Notes: generated by a model from the letters alone, not told the origin. A DNA stretch of 64,000 nt from Verrucomicrobiota bacterium (GCA_014860005.1 JACZKP010000045.1:1-64000), one strand, 5' to 3'. Counted from the first letter of the stretch, positions 15,501 to 25,124 are shown. Made by a program: numbers and translations.

Positions 15501-17892
15501 GCTGTTGGATGCCATCGAGCTTTTCAATCCCACCGACGCCGACGCGGATGTCAGCCATTGGTTTCTTACGGACAACCGGACGGTGCCATTCAAGTTTCAG
15601 ATTCCAGCGGGCACAGTCATTTCGCCCGGCGGCTACGTGGTGTTTACGGCTGATCACTTCAATGCGAATCCCGCCAGCCCCGGCAGCTTTCTGCTCAGTT
15701 CAACGGGAGAAGATGTTTATCTTTTTTCCGCGGACGCCGGCGGCAGCCTGACGGGGCACAGCGACGGCTTTAGTTTCGGCGCCTCCGCCAATGGCGTGTC
15801 CTTTGGCCGCCACGTCACCAGCACCGGCGAACCCAAGTATCCCGCACAAATCATCACCACTCTCGGCGCCGCCAACGCCGGACCGCGCATGGGTCCGGTC
15901 GTCATCAATGAAATTCGTTATGCGCCGGTGGCGGGCGAGGAGAAATTCATTGAATTGAAGAACATCACCGGTGGCCCGGTGAAACTCTTTGATCCGGCGC
16001 TCCCGACCAATACCTGGAAACTGAACGGCGTCGGTTTCACGTTTCCGCCGGGTGTGGAGTTGCCCGCCAACGGAATGGCCATGCTGACCGCGGGCGATCC
16101 AGTATCATTCCGCAACCGATACAATGTTTCAGCCACGGTGCCTGTATTTGGCCCATGGTCCGGCCTGTTGCAGGGTAACGGAGAATTACTGCAATTGCAA
16201 CGGCCCGATGCGCCCAATATTGGCACGGATGGGGAGGTGACGATTCCTTACATCACCGTGGACGAGGTGCGTTATCGCGATCAACCACCCTGGCCGGTGC
16301 TGGCGGTTGAATCCGGTTCTTCTCTGGAACGCATCAATGCCGCCGCTTACGGGAATGATCCAATCAATTGGAAGTCGCGTCACCACGGCGCAACGCCTGG
16401 TCAGGAAAACGATCTTCATCTGCCGCCGTTGGTCAACGCGGGAACTGATCTCCAATTCACGACTGGCACTTTTCCGCTTCTGGTGCCGTTGATCGGATCC
16501 GTGCTGGATGACGGCCCGCCGGAGAAGCTCACCATGTCCTGGAGCCTGGTGAGCGGCCCGGCGGAGGTGTTTTTTACGTCCCCCACGCGGGCGGAGACTT
16601 CCGTGTCGTTGCCAAAGGCCGGCAGCTATGTGTTGCGGCTCAGCGCCAACGACGGCCAATGGCAGGCGCAGCACGAGATGACCATCCAACTCAATCGAGT
16701 CGAATATCCGGTAACGCTCATTCCCACGAATGCGGTCTGGAAGTATCTCGACAACGGCAGCAACCAAGGCACGGCGTGGCGCAATCCCGGCTTCAACGAT
16801 TCCACTTGGGCGTCCGGTCCGGCGCAACTGGGCTACGGCGATGGCGACGAAGCCACAGTCATCAGCTACGGCCCCGCCAGTACCAACAAATTCATCACGG
16901 CCTACTTCCGCAAAGTCTTTCACGTTCCCGATGCGCACGCCTTCTCGGCATTGACCGTAAGCGTGCTGCGGGACGATGGCGCGGTGGCTTATCTGAACGG
17001 AACCGAAATCTTCCGGAGCAACATGCCGGAGGGAACGGTGACCTACACCACGCTGGCTTCCAGTGTGGTGGGCGGGGCGGATGAGAGCACGTTTCATCCG
17101 ATGAGCGTAAACCCCGCGCTGCTGGTGAACGGAAACAATGTGCTCGCTGTGGAGATTCATCAGGCCAACGTCACCGGCAGCGATTGCAGCTTCGATCTGG
17201 AATTAAGCGGCTTATCCCTCGGCACGAATCAACCACCCACCGTCAGTGCGGGCAGCGATCTGGTCATCACCTTGCCGCAACACGCCGCGTTGCACGGGTT
17301 GTCGGCGGACGACGGTTTGCCACTGGTGCCGGGCGTCCTGGAATTGACGTGGAGCAAGTTCACCGGCCCCGGCAATGTCGTGCTTGCCAACTCCAATGCC
17401 GCCACCACCAGCGCCAGTTTTTCCGCGTCCGGCATTTACAGTCTGCGCCTGACCGCCCACGACGGAGTGTTTACCGCGTCCGGCTACCTCAACGTGTATG
17501 TGTTGCCGGAAACCTTTGTGTCCTGGGCGGCGACATTCTTTTCAGCCGCCGAATTGAATGATCCTGACTTCGGCGCGCTCGGAGCGGACCCGGACGGTGA
17601 CGGTTATACCAACGAGGAGGAATACACCGCCGGCACCGATCCGCGCGATGCGCAAAGCTTTCTGCACATCGAGGAATACGCCAGCGCAACCCCGGGCGGT
17701 CTGGCCATTCGTTTTACAGCCGCGCCCCGCCGGACATATTCCGTCCAATACTGCGACGTGGCGAGCGACGGTGGTTGGAGCAAATTGACGGATGTGGCGG
17801 CTGAAGCAGTCGCGCGGCCAGTGGAAATTGTGGACTCAGTCTCTCCAGTCTCGTCCCGTTATTACCGCGTTGTGACGCCCGCGCAGCCATAA
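12508..17892 (+). CDS. Giant secreted lamin-tail/CotH-kinase protein
   Basis: This 1794-residue protein starts with a signal peptide (residues 1-25). Domains in order are a lamin-tail domain (about 27-150), a chitobiase C-terminal-like bacterial domain (170-245), a CotH protein-kinase-like domain (about 290-650), a second chitobiase-like domain (735-815), three lamin-tail domains (about 820, 985 and 1130, each opening with a (L/V)-x-(I/T)-(N/S/T)-E-I motif), a PKD-like domain (1290-1390), a galactose-binding-like jelly roll (1400-1560), a second PKD-like domain, a calcium-loop segment (D-P-D-G-D-G-Y near 1690) and the C-terminal module ending YYRVVTPAQP. CotH proteins phosphorylate secreted partners in Bacillus spores. 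Here it is probably an exported surface or matrix protein; its substrate is unknown. The protein at 29252 is a paralogue with similar domains. Confidence 0.85.
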   Translation: MVYRLNSVLRSVLILLLLVSAAGAQVVINEFLASNQAVLPDEDGEFSDWIELHNPTDTPVNLHGWFLTDTANNLTKWQLPNTNIVANGYLIIFASNKNRAVPGQPLHTSFALSADGEYLGLVLPDGQTIVSEFAPAFPAQFRDVSYGLWEGEERYFATPTPGATNSSNFYAKVADTKFNYDRGFYESPFNLVISTATEDATIRFTTNGAPPSSLTGMIFAGPIPISRTTVIRAAAFKTGYAPSDVDTQTYIFLDDVIYQSTNGLAPPGWPATWGANRVDYGMDPKVINDARYSGTLKNDLKAIPTVSLVMKLEDLFDARSGIYANSTQTGINWERPASLELIYPDGKEGFQVNAGIRIRGNFSASSTYPKHSFRGFFRSEYGDKNLKYPLFGDNGTDSFPGGVDLATFQNHAWANWGNPGGTNALFLRDHFGRDTQLAMGHQGERGIYTHLYINGQYWGIYSPSERPEASFAATYYGGQEEDYDVIKATGNTEGYVIEATDGDMEAWARLWQYATNGFASDAAYQRVQGNHPDGSRNPAYDILVDVENLIDYQLIVAYTGSRDAPVGASGTNPNNWYGIYRRDGSMGFRFFVHDFEHSLLNVNENRIGPYIAGTPGTGGGLPKSSPQYIWQQLQQNAEFRMRVADHVHRHFFTSGALTVEACLARFKERTNQLHHALVGESARWGDADPNHDIAYTRDDHWLPLVGRMLSNYLPQRSDIVLNQLKAKNLYPNVVAPSFNQHGGNVTNGFPVTMTAPAGTIYFTRDGSDPRLPGGGLSSTAQTYTGPVALSENGAVKARVLSGGTWSALNEATFLILRDFTGLLLTEIMYHSPDEGEVDGNDFEFLELKNVSSEALDLSGVHFSSGIQFAFAQGTILMPGEFLVLVSNPAAFASKYPLVGVAGSYSGRLANGGEKLTLADAAGTPIISLTYSDKAPWPVAADGQGFSLVPRNSNLNPDANDAANWRASAYLGGSPGTDDPTPSLPAVVISEILAHTDLPLLDAIELFNPTDADADVSHWFLTDNRTVPFKFQIPAGTVISPGGYVVFTADHFNANPASPGSFLLSSTGEDVYLFSADAGGSLTGHSDGFSFGASANGVSFGRHVTSTGEPKYPAQIITTLGAANAGPRMGPVVINEIRYAPVAGEEKFIELKNITGGPVKLFDPALPTNTWKLNGVGFTFPPGVELPANGMAMLTAGDPVSFRNRYNVSATVPVFGPWSGLLQGNGELLQLQRPDAPNIGTDGEVTIPYITVDEVRYRDQPPWPVLAVESGSSLERINAAAYGNDPINWKSRHHGATPGQENDLHLPPLVNAGTDLQFTTGTFPLLVPLIGSVLDDGPPEKLTMSWSLVSGPAEVFFTSPTRAETSVSLPKAGSYVLRLSANDGQWQAQHEMTIQLNRVEYPVTLIPTNAVWKYLDNGSNQGTAWRNPGFNDSTWASGPAQLGYGDGDEATVISYGPASTNKFITAYFRKVFHVPDAHAFSALTVSVLRDDGAVAYLNGTEIFRSNMPEGTVTYTTLASSVVGGADESTFHPMSVNPALLVNGNNVLAVEIHQANVTGSDCSFDLELSGLSLGTNQPPTVSAGSDLVITLPQHAALHGLSADDGLPLVPGVLELTWSKFTGPGNVVLANSNAATTSASFSASGIYSLRLTAHDGVFTASGYLNVYVLPETFVSWAATFFSAAELNDPDFGALGADPDGDGYTNEEEYTAGTDPRDAQSFLHIEEYASATPGGLAIRFTAAPRRTYSVQYCDVASDGGWSKLTDVAAEAVARPVEIVDSVSPVSSRYYRVVTPAQP

Positions 17893-18044
17893 GCCGCACA
17901 GGAACAACCGCCCTCCGATTGGGAAGCGGTTGCACTTGTAACGAGACAAATGAAGTGCCGGGAACTTCGAGCATTCCGCCGCAGCGCGCCAACAATGGCG
18001 CCCGCCGCGAGGTTGCGGCGGGTTGCCAGAACCTCAGGCTGTCG

Positions 18045-18893
18045 CTACGGCTGCTCTCCGCGCGCGAGCCGGGCGTTGACATCCGCAATCACCGGCTCAA
18101 TGTCGGCAAGGCTGTCTATGACATAATGCGCGCCGGCTTTGCGCAGGATCTCTCGCGTCTGCTCCAGGCGACGCTGGATTTCGGCCTTCGACAGGGTTGC
18201 CTCCTCTTGGAGCGTATTGATGTTCATATAATTGCTGTAACGTGCCACCCCCACCGCCCAGCAACCGGCGTTCAAACCTTCGCCTACGCCGCTGATCGTG
18301 TCGTCCACCTTGATGACCGATTCGATGGGCCAGGCATCCAGCAGGTCCAGGTTGCGATAAACCATGAACGGACGGGGCCGCGCGCCATGCACCACTTCGT
18401 CGCCGGCCACTGAAGCATCGGGCACATACCCCTGTTTCTTCGCAGCTTTCTCGAGCACGTCCACCATCGGTCGGGTGAAGCCGGTGGAACTGCCGATTTT
18501 GATGCCCCGCGCCTGCAACCGCTTGATGACCTTCGCCACGCCGGGCAGCAGTTTGGTGTAACGCGGCAGGCACGCGAGCTGCGCCGGAACGAAATCAGCG
18601 AACATGCGGTCCACGTCCGCCTGGTTGGGATACTTCCCGTGGATACCCTTCCAGCGCTCGCGAATCACCGGGTCTTCGGTGAGCGCCTTGATGTGGAGAT
18701 CCTTCCGCAGGCCCATGGGCCCGCGGGCTTCTTCCATGGAAATCTCGACGCCTTGATTCTTGAACACCTCGACGAACACAACCGCCGGCGCGATGACATA
18801 GGCGTCGGCCGTCGTGCCGCTCCAGTCCAGGATCACGGCGGACACCTGGCCCTTGTAGCGGCGTTTGAAAACAAAGTCAGCGTTGGAACTCAT
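18045..18893 (-). CDS. phnX: Phosphonoacetaldehyde hydrolase
   Basis: This 282-residue HAD-superfamily enzyme cleaves the C-P bond of phosphonoacetaldehyde to acetaldehyde and phosphate, the second step of 2-aminoethylphosphonate breakdown. D23 in I-L-D-W-S-G-T-T is the nucleophile and T27 its partner. K64 in G-P-M-G-L-R-K-D-L-H-I is the Schiff-base lysine specific to PhnX. S-S-T-G-F-T-R gives HAD motif II, and V-K-V-D-D-T-I-S-G motif IV. No phnW transaminase or transporter is adjacent, so the gene stands alone between two secreted-protein genes, and its aldehyde must come from an enzyme encoded elsewhere. Confidence 0.93.
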   Translation of the reverse strand: MSSNADFVFKRRYKGQVSAVILDWSGTTADAYVIAPAVVFVEVFKNQGVEISMEEARGPMGLRKDLHIKALTEDPVIRERWKGIHGKYPNQADVDRMFADFVPAQLACLPRYTKLLPGVAKVIKRLQARGIKIGSSTGFTRPMVDVLEKAAKKQGYVPDASVAGDEVVHGARPRPFMVYRNLDLLDAWPIESVIKVDDTISGVGEGLNAGCWAVGVARYSNYMNINTLQEEATLSKAEIQRRLEQTREILRKAGAHYVIDSLADIEPVIADVNARLARGEQP

Positions 18894-19305
18894 ACGGTTT
18901 GCTTCTTTCTATTCGGTATAGTTGGTTTAGGAAACCTTTGGGCCTTAATCAGGCGGCTCAATGGTTATGGCTGCAGAGCCTACTCGTATGACTGGCGGGA
19001 GTCGAGCGACTTATGACGACTGCAAACGGCGACTGCGCTGGCCAGCGTCTGCCGGCACGTCTGGCCAATCGGTGGATGCGTGGAGAGCACTCCGTTATGA
19101 AAGCCGTGCATGGAAGTGAGATTGCCTTCGCTTGAAGTTGAATACGCGAAGCATGGAATGTTTCTCGCTTGTCGCAGGCAATTGATGCGCTTTTGGGAGT
19201 ATCACTAACGGAACCAAGGAGAGATGCGCAATCTTGTCCAAAAGGTGGACAAGGCGAGTTGTATTTCTGTCCAAAGCGCACCAGATTATTGGCCAACATT
19301 GTAGT
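18894..19305. other. Intergenic region between divergent phnX and the metalloprotease gene
   Basis: This 412-bp stretch has no convincing gene. It holds a small GGTTT-AGG-AAACC inverted repeat at 18924-18936 on the phnX side and a perfect CTTGTCC-N7-GGACAAG inverted repeat at 19233-19253 on the protease side. Both could be regulatory sites for the divergent genes. I see no clear -35/-10 pair. Confidence 0.5.
19233..19253. promoter_or_regulatory. CTTGTCC-N7-GGACAAG inverted repeat upstream of the metalloprotease gene
   Basis: A perfect 7-bp-arm inverted repeat lies 52 bp before the start codon at 19306. A further TGTCC occurs 16 bp downstream. It could be an operator or an RNA hairpin. There is no T-run after it, so it is not a typical terminator. 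Confidence 0.35.
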
Positions 19306-22263
19306 ATGAAGCTTCGAGCCTCACAGAGTGCCCTGTTTGCGGTCCTAACGACCCTGATTATGTCAGGGGTGGGGGAAATGGCGTCGGCCCAACAACCCCA
19401 ACAGCGCCCTCGTGAATTCCCTCCCGGCGCATTGCGAAATCTCGAGCAACTCCCAGCCAGCCGCCTGCGGACAAGAATTGAGGGTCTTCCACCGGGGGCG
19501 CGGCAAAGGGCGGTGGGCTGGTTGCAGCAGTTCCACTTTACCGAACTCGATCTGGAATCATTGGAAACCGATTCTGAAGGCGGAATCTATTATGTGGATA
19601 TGTTTGAATTTGAACCGGCAACCGCAGCCGCCGAAAGCGAGCCGCCCGTCAGCCAGGCTGCGGTGCCGGTCAGTCCGTTCCCGGCGAATCTGGTGTTCCA
19701 CAGCCGGCCGGGTGCGCCTAATGTGTTGTTTCTGAATTTTGCCGGTGAGGAAGTGAGCGGTACCGCCTGGAATACCTCCCTTGGCCGGACGGTGATTCCC
19801 GCGTTGCCGTTTAGTTCAGACTCGGATTACTCGACTTTCAGCGACTCCGAGCAAACGGTGATCAAACGCGTCTGGCAACGGGTTGCCGAAGATTACGCGC
19901 CCTTTGACATTGATGTGACCACCGAGCGTCCGGCGTCATTTAATTCCCGAACCGCTCATGCGTTGATCACCCGGAATACGGATGCCAATGGTGATTCAAA
20001 TCCTTCCTCTTCGGCGGGCGGCGTGGCCTATGTGAACGTTTTCGGCGGTGGCAGCTTCGCCAATTATCGGCCAGCGTGGGTCTATCACAATAATTTGGGA
20101 AACAGCGAAGCCAACATCTGCGAGGCAACTTCTCACGAACTGGGCCACAATCTGGGTCTCAGTCATGATGGAAAGACGGATGGCACATCTTACTACGGCG
20201 GTCACGGCAGCGGCGACATCTCTTGGGGTCCGATCATGGGCACGGGTTACAGTCGCAACGTGAGCCAATGGTCCAAGGGTGAGTATTATCTGGCCAACAA
20301 CACCCAGGATGATTTGAGCATCATTGCCTCGAAGACGGCCTATCGATTGGACGACCACGGCAATACGCCGGCCACCGCAAGCCCGCTGGTCACTACCGGC
20401 GGGACGAACGTGGTTTCCACCACGCCGGAGAATGACCCATTTAACCTCAGTCCCGCAAACAAAGGTGTGCTGCAAAGCAGCACCGACGTTGACGTGTTCT
20501 CCTTCGTGACGGGCAGCGGGCCAATGCGGCTTGCGGTGAACCCTTGGATCATGCCGTCCGGTACGCGCGGTGGAAATCTCGACATCCTGCTCGAACTCTT
20601 TAACGAAAGCGGAATTCGCGTATTTACCAACAATCCTGCCAGCCAGACTACCGCCGTCATCCAGACCAATTTACCGGAGGGGCTGTATTTCCTATATGTC
20701 CGCAACACTGGCGTCGGCAACCCGCTCAGTTCGACGCCCAGCGGCTACACGGCTTACGCCAGCTTGGGCCAGTACTTCATCAGCGGTTATGTCACCCCTT
20801 CGGACTTTGTGGCGGCGCCACAGGCCGAGTTGCTGGTCACGGATCTCACACAAACGGGCAGCGGACTGAAATCGTTCACCGTTACCTATTCCGACAACCT
20901 GGGCGTGGATGTTTCCACCCTCGATAACGCGGATCTCCGCATCACTGGTCCAGATGGCTACAACCGAGCCGCGCAGTTCATTTCGGTGGACGTGCCCACG
21001 GACGGCACGCCGCGGGTGGTCACGTATGCAGCTGAACCGCCAACCGAGGCTGTGTGGACCACGGAAGACAATGGGACTTACACCATCTGGATGCAGGCAA
21101 ATGAAGTGGGTGACTTGGAAGGAGCGTGGGTGGCGGCCACGCAACTGGGTCAATTTGAGGTAGACATCCCCACAGTGCTTCATGCAGCGAATATGAACAC
21201 CGATCCCGGGTGGGTGCTCGAACCACAATGGGCTTACGGTCAGCCTGCGTACCCCGGCGCCGGCCCTGTTGGCGGCTTTACCGGCGCAAACCTCGTTGCC
21301 TATAATCTCAGCGGTAATTACGCAAATCAACTGGCGACCAAGTACGCCACGACTCCGGCAATCAACTGTGCCGGTTACACCAGCCTCAAGCTGAAGTTCC
21401 GCCGCTGGTTGCGCCTGCGCAGCAGTGACACCGCTCTGATTCAGGTGTCAACCAACGGCACGGATTGGAGCAATGTGTGGTCAACCACCCAGTCCGTATC
21501 CGACAATGCCTGGCAGGAGATGCAGTATTCGTTGCCAGACTGGGCGGCAGGAAGCCCGGCTGTGCAAATCCGCTGGGGGATTGGTTCCAACATCTCCCAA
21601 AATGACATTGGCTGGAATCTGGATGACGTGGAAGTGGTCGGTTATCCGAATCCGAACGCTCCGCCCGTCACCGCGACGCTCACGGTGACGGTCAACCATG
21701 CGGGGTGGGGTGAGGCCAGCCCGACCAATGTCGTTCAACCTGCGGGTTCATCGGTTCAGATCACGGCCCATCCGGCGACTTACTTTGTTTTCTCAGGCTG
21801 GGCGGGCGATGCTGCCGGTACGGACAATCCCCTGACCGTGAGCTTGAATGCGAACCAGCTTATTCAGGCCAACTTCAGTGAGATCGTCACGGCCAATTAC
21901 GCGACGCCTCATTGGTGGCTGGCGGCGAATGGATATACGGACGATTTGGAAACTGCGGTGGTGACCATCGGGGCCAATGGTTTCCCTTTGTGGCAGTCTC
22001 ATGTCGCGGGTCTGAATCCTAACGATCCTGACAGCCAGTTTCGTTTGGCCTTGGACCGCGCTGATGACGGCACGACTCACGTGTTGAACTGGAACACCGT
22101 GACGGGGCGGGTTTACACCGTTTGGTCGAGTGCGAATCCGTTCAGCGGTTTCACGCCGGTCGCCGGCGCCGCTACACTACCTTGGACGGTCCAAAGTCTT
22201 ACCAACATCGTCAGCACCGCCTCCCCCGCAATGTATTACCGGGTGGAAGTGCAAAAGCCGTGA
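19306..22263 (+). CDS. Secreted reprolysin-like zinc metalloprotease
   Basis: This 985-residue protein starts at the ATG at 19306, followed by a signal peptide (about residues 1-27, ending A-S-A-Q). The zinc site is H-E-L-G-H-N-L-G-L-S-H with ligands H277, H281 and H287 and catalytic E278, the metzincin arrangement. A Met-turn candidate (G-P-I-M-G-T-G-Y) follows. Beyond the protease are pre-peptidase-like and jelly-roll regions, then a divergent InlB B-repeat-like domain near 788-865 (G-W-G-E-A-S-P, G-W-A-G-D). The last 110 residues form the C-terminal module, with N-P-N-D-P-D-S and the end Y-Y-R-V-E-V-Q-K-P. It is probably an extracellular protein-degrading enzyme. It faces phnX across a 412-bp gap. 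Confidence 0.85.
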   Translation: MKLRASQSALFAVLTTLIMSGVGEMASAQQPQQRPREFPPGALRNLEQLPASRLRTRIEGLPPGARQRAVGWLQQFHFTELDLESLETDSEGGIYYVDMFEFEPATAAAESEPPVSQAAVPVSPFPANLVFHSRPGAPNVLFLNFAGEEVSGTAWNTSLGRTVIPALPFSSDSDYSTFSDSEQTVIKRVWQRVAEDYAPFDIDVTTERPASFNSRTAHALITRNTDANGDSNPSSSAGGVAYVNVFGGGSFANYRPAWVYHNNLGNSEANICEATSHELGHNLGLSHDGKTDGTSYYGGHGSGDISWGPIMGTGYSRNVSQWSKGEYYLANNTQDDLSIIASKTAYRLDDHGNTPATASPLVTTGGTNVVSTTPENDPFNLSPANKGVLQSSTDVDVFSFVTGSGPMRLAVNPWIMPSGTRGGNLDILLELFNESGIRVFTNNPASQTTAVIQTNLPEGLYFLYVRNTGVGNPLSSTPSGYTAYASLGQYFISGYVTPSDFVAAPQAELLVTDLTQTGSGLKSFTVTYSDNLGVDVSTLDNADLRITGPDGYNRAAQFISVDVPTDGTPRVVTYAAEPPTEAVWTTEDNGTYTIWMQANEVGDLEGAWVAATQLGQFEVDIPTVLHAANMNTDPGWVLEPQWAYGQPAYPGAGPVGGFTGANLVAYNLSGNYANQLATKYATTPAINCAGYTSLKLKFRRWLRLRSSDTALIQVSTNGTDWSNVWSTTQSVSDNAWQEMQYSLPDWAAGSPAVQIRWGIGSNISQNDIGWNLDDVEVVGYPNPNAPPVTATLTVTVNHAGWGEASPTNVVQPAGSSVQITAHPATYFVFSGWAGDAAGTDNPLTVSLNANQLIQANFSEIVTANYATPHWWLAANGYTDDLETAVVTIGANGFPLWQSHVAGLNPNDPDSQFRLALDRADDGTTHVLNWNTVTGRVYTVWSSANPFSGFTPVAGAATLPWTVQSLTNIVSTASPAMYYRVEVQKP

Positions 22264-22392
22264 TCTCGCGCCACCGCTACTGTGCGGCGTGACTGGCGGC
22301 AATGGTCGCTGGAACCCAATCAATTTCTGTGTCCTGGCGCGACCGAAGTCGCGGATGACGGTTGCCAGCCCCGTTGAGTACGGCTGGCTGCG

Positions 22393-23619
22393 TCAATTGT
22401 TCAGCAAGTTCTGCACGGAAATGCCGCGCAACTCGCACAAGCGGCGAATGACATCTTCAATGAGGTTGTTGGGGCAGGAGGCGCCGGCAGTGATGCCGAC
22501 GATTAGCTTCCGTGCCGGCAGCCAGTCGCTGGTTTCCAACTCCTGCTGCTGGTGTTGGTCGTAGTGACGGATCATCTGGCGGGAAACCAGTTTCGACGCA
22601 TTCTTGATGAAGTAGGTGGGCAATTTCGCCTCCCCCATCTCCGCGAGATGCGAAGTGTTCGAGGAATTGTAGCCGCCAATGACGAGCAGCACGTCCAGGG
22701 GATCGCGCAATAGTTTCTGCAAGGCGTCCTGCCGGTCCTGCGTGGCCCCGCAGATGGTGTCGAAAAAACGGAAATGTTTGGGGAGTTCCGCCTCGCCAAA
22801 TTTCTGGACCATCGCGGCGCGCAGGCGTCGCTGGACCTCCTCGGTCTCGCCGCGGAGCATGGTGGTTTGATTGGCCACACCGATGGCGACGAGATGCCGG
22901 TCTGGATCAAAGCCTTCCGAATAGGCGCCCTTGAACTTCTCCAAAAATGCCGCCCGGTCGCCGCCGCGAACGATGTAATCGCAGACGTAGTCAGTTTCGG
23001 CCAGCGTGAAGACCACAAGATAATGACCGCCACCGCTGGCGAGGGTCTGGGAACTGGTGGCCTTGGTTTCCTCGTGCCACGCTTTGCCATGAATGATGCT
23101 CGTGACCTGGTCCTTGGAATACTGGCGCACGCGCTTCCAGACGCTCATCACATCGCCACAAGTTGTGTCCACCAGAATGCAACCCTTGTGCCCCAGCTTC
23201 TGGCGCGTGGTGACTTCCGTGCCAAACGCCGGAATGATCACCACGTCGTCACTGGTCAGTTCGGACAATTCCTGCTCGGTCGGCTTGTTGGAGATGGTTT
23301 GGATGCCCAGATTGCGGATTTGATCGTTCACCTCGGGGTTGTGAATGATTTCGCCCAGGAGAAAAATGCGTTTGTCAGCCGGAAACGATTTTCGGGCGGC
23401 GTAGGCCAGGTCAATGGCGCGCTCCACGCCGTAGCAAAAGCCAAATTCCTTCGCGAGTCTGATGGTCAGGTCCCCGGCAGCCAGCACATGACCGTTCGCG
23501 CGGATGCGCTCCACCAGTTCGCTCCGATAATGCGACAACACCTGCGCCTGCACTGCCTCCATGATCTCGGGGCGGCGAAGATTTATTTTCCGGGGTGCGC
23601 TGGGCGCATCGGTTGACAT
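22393..23619 (-). CDS. ispH: 4-hydroxy-3-methylbut-2-enyl diphosphate reductase, long plant/cyanobacterial type
   Basis: This 408-residue protein starts at the ATG at 23619 (M-S-T-D-A-P-S); the longer in-frame start at 23730 adds low-quality sequence. The three cluster cysteines are C62 in F-G-F-C-Y-G-V, C154 in D-T-T-C-G-D and C290 in D-T-I-C-G-A-T. Also visible are H93 in I-I-H-N, H182-E183-E184 (the proton-donor region), the N-Q-T-T motif and N-S-S-N-T-S-H. Length and motif spacing match the plant and cyanobacterial HDR class, unlike the 294-residue enzyme at 8814-9698. Both make IPP and DMAPP. This gene stands alone, so it may be the housekeeping copy. Confidence 0.9.
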   Translation of the reverse strand: MSTDAPSAPRKINLRRPEIMEAVQAQVLSHYRSELVERIRANGHVLAAGDLTIRLAKEFGFCYGVERAIDLAYAARKSFPADKRIFLLGEIIHNPEVNDQIRNLGIQTISNKPTEQELSELTSDDVVIIPAFGTEVTTRQKLGHKGCILVDTTCGDVMSVWKRVRQYSKDQVTSIIHGKAWHEETKATSSQTLASGGGHYLVVFTLAETDYVCDYIVRGGDRAAFLEKFKGAYSEGFDPDRHLVAIGVANQTTMLRGETEEVQRRLRAAMVQKFGEAELPKHFRFFDTICGATQDRQDALQKLLRDPLDVLLVIGGYNSSNTSHLAEMGEAKLPTYFIKNASKLVSRQMIRHYDQHQQQELETSDWLPARKLIVGITAGASCPNNLIEDVIRRLCELRGISVQNLLNN

Positions 23620-23784
23620 ACCCTGACAGATTAACCCGCCTTCCCGTTGCGTCGAGTAGAAAGCCGGCACGGCTGACTGCGCAAACCGATGCCCACGTGA
23701 AGCAACATTCTCGCGATTTTTCAGTGACAAATGTGCGGCTGTCTGTCATAAGGTCCCTCGTAAAACCTGCTGTGCAGTTACATC

Positions 23785-24615
23785 ATGAAATCTGGCACGC
23801 AAACTTCGTCACCGAAAAGCTCCACTGGTTGGGTAAGCAAGCCATCTGCCCCCCCATGCCCCATGGTGAGAGCATTCACCCTCATCGAACTGCTCGTGGT
23901 CATCGCCATCATTGCGATCCTTGCCGCGATGTTGTTGCCCGCCCTGTCCGGCGCGAAGAACCGGGCGCAACGAACCATTGACCTCAATAACAATCGTCAA
24001 ATCATTCTGGCCGCGATGATGTATGCGAGCGACAACCTTGATCGGTTGCCGAACTCGGGTTGGGGCACGGCGTACCCTAGCTGGGCTTACGCTGCCGGCA
24101 TTCCCGCCGGGGGAACGTCCATCACCGCTTTCCCGGTGGCCCTGTCGAACCAATTGAATTATTTTCGCCAAGGTCAGATCTATTCCTATCTTAAAAGCGA
24201 GAAAGTCCTGATGTGCCCGGCGGACAACAAGGTGGACTTCCAATTCGTGCAAAGGGGAATTCTCTTTACCAGTTACGTCTGGAATGGTGCGGTTAATGGA
24301 TACGGGCCGGACACCACGCCTTCTTTCAAGCTGGCGCAATTCAAGCCGGACCGGGTGCTGCAATGGGAGGCGGACGAAAGAACCCCCTTCTTTTTTAATG
24401 ACTCCTCAAGCTTTCCTGACGAGGGAATTTCACCCCGGCACGGCAAAGGCGCCACCATCGGGCTGTTCTCGGGTGGGACTGAAAGCATCAAGTTGACTAG
24501 GTATTACACGATGGAGTTTGCCGGCAACCAAGGCAGCCGCGGTGCGTCCATCCCTCCACTGATGCTGCCCAATCGGATGTGGTGCAATCCTGAAACCCGG
24601 AACGGTCTGCCTTAA
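23785..24615 (+). CDS. Prepilin-like protein with type IV leader (pseudopilin)
   Basis: This 276-residue protein has the prepilin cleavage motif [15 protein letters not shown] near residues 29-44, in which E at mature position 5 is conserved. A globular extracellular domain follows. The final quarter has the [16 protein letters not shown] pattern, a variant of the H-X9-DG motif with DG replaced by GG. The ATG at 23863 gives a short leader and is an alternative start. Such proteins are abundant in Verrucomicrobia; they are exported by type II/IV machinery and their role is unknown. The lipoprotein gene follows 21 bp downstream. Confidence 0.8.
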   Translation: MKSGTQTSSPKSSTGWVSKPSAPPCPMVRAFTLIELLVVIAIIAILAAMLLPALSGAKNRAQRTIDLNNNRQIILAAMMYASDNLDRLPNSGWGTAYPSWAYAAGIPAGGTSITAFPVALSNQLNYFRQGQIYSYLKSEKVLMCPADNKVDFQFVQRGILFTSYVWNGAVNGYGPDTTPSFKLAQFKPDRVLQWEADERTPFFFNDSSSFPDEGISPRHGKGATIGLFSGGTESIKLTRYYTMEFAGNQGSRGASIPPLMLPNRMWCNPETRNGLP

Positions 24616-24636
24616 CAGCGCAAACCGGAGGTGAAA

Positions 24637-25059
24637 ATGAACAAATCCAGTTTTGCCAAGCTTCTTTGGTCAGTGACCTTATGTGCCGTGGGCAGCTTTT
24701 TGTTGATTGGCTGCGGCAAGCCGGCGGCAGAAGTTTCAACTCCACCAGCGGTGACAGAATCGGCCCCTGCGCCCGGCACACCACCTCCGCAGGTGGATCC
24801 GAACATCCAAGCCCAGGCTGCGTGGGCCGATGCGCGCCTCAAGGAGGCGCAAGCCGCGCAGCAGTCGCGAGATTACGAGAAAGCGGCACAGGCGCTCGTC
24901 GCATTGCAACAGCAGAAACAACTTAGTGAGGCGCAAGCCACCGCCTACGCGAACCAAATGCGTCAGTTCCAACGCGATCTCGCTGGCGCGGTGGCCAGTG
25001 GCGACCCGCGGGCCAAAGCGGCGGCAGATCAACTGCGCCGGGCCTCCCTCGCCAGATAA
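24637..25059 (+). CDS. Lipoprotein with Ala/Gln-rich helical domain
   Basis: This 140-residue protein is chosen to start at the ATG at 24637, preceded by GGAG at 24627-24630. The signal sequence ends in a lipobox L-L-I-G-C-G near residue 25, so the mature protein should be lipid-anchored. A Pro/Thr/Val-rich linker follows. The rest is one long alpha-helical, coiled-coil-like stretch rich in Ala, Gln and Lys (A-R-L-K-E-A-Q-A-A-Q-Q-S-R-D-Y-E-K-A-A). No enzyme motif is seen. It follows a prepilin-like gene and precedes the Ig/LamG gene by 65 bp, so it may share their mRNA. Confidence 0.75.
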   Translation: MNKSSFAKLLWSVTLCAVGSFLLIGCGKPAAEVSTPPAVTESAPAPGTPPPQVDPNIQAQAAWADARLKEAQAAQQSRDYEKAAQALVALQQQKQLSEAQATAYANQMRQFQRDLAGAVASGDPRAKAAADQLRRASLAR

Positions 25060-25124
25060 AGAATTCCCACCCGCTTTGTTCTTTTCCAGCCTTTCACAAT
25101 CAACCATCAACCTGTAACTCCTCT

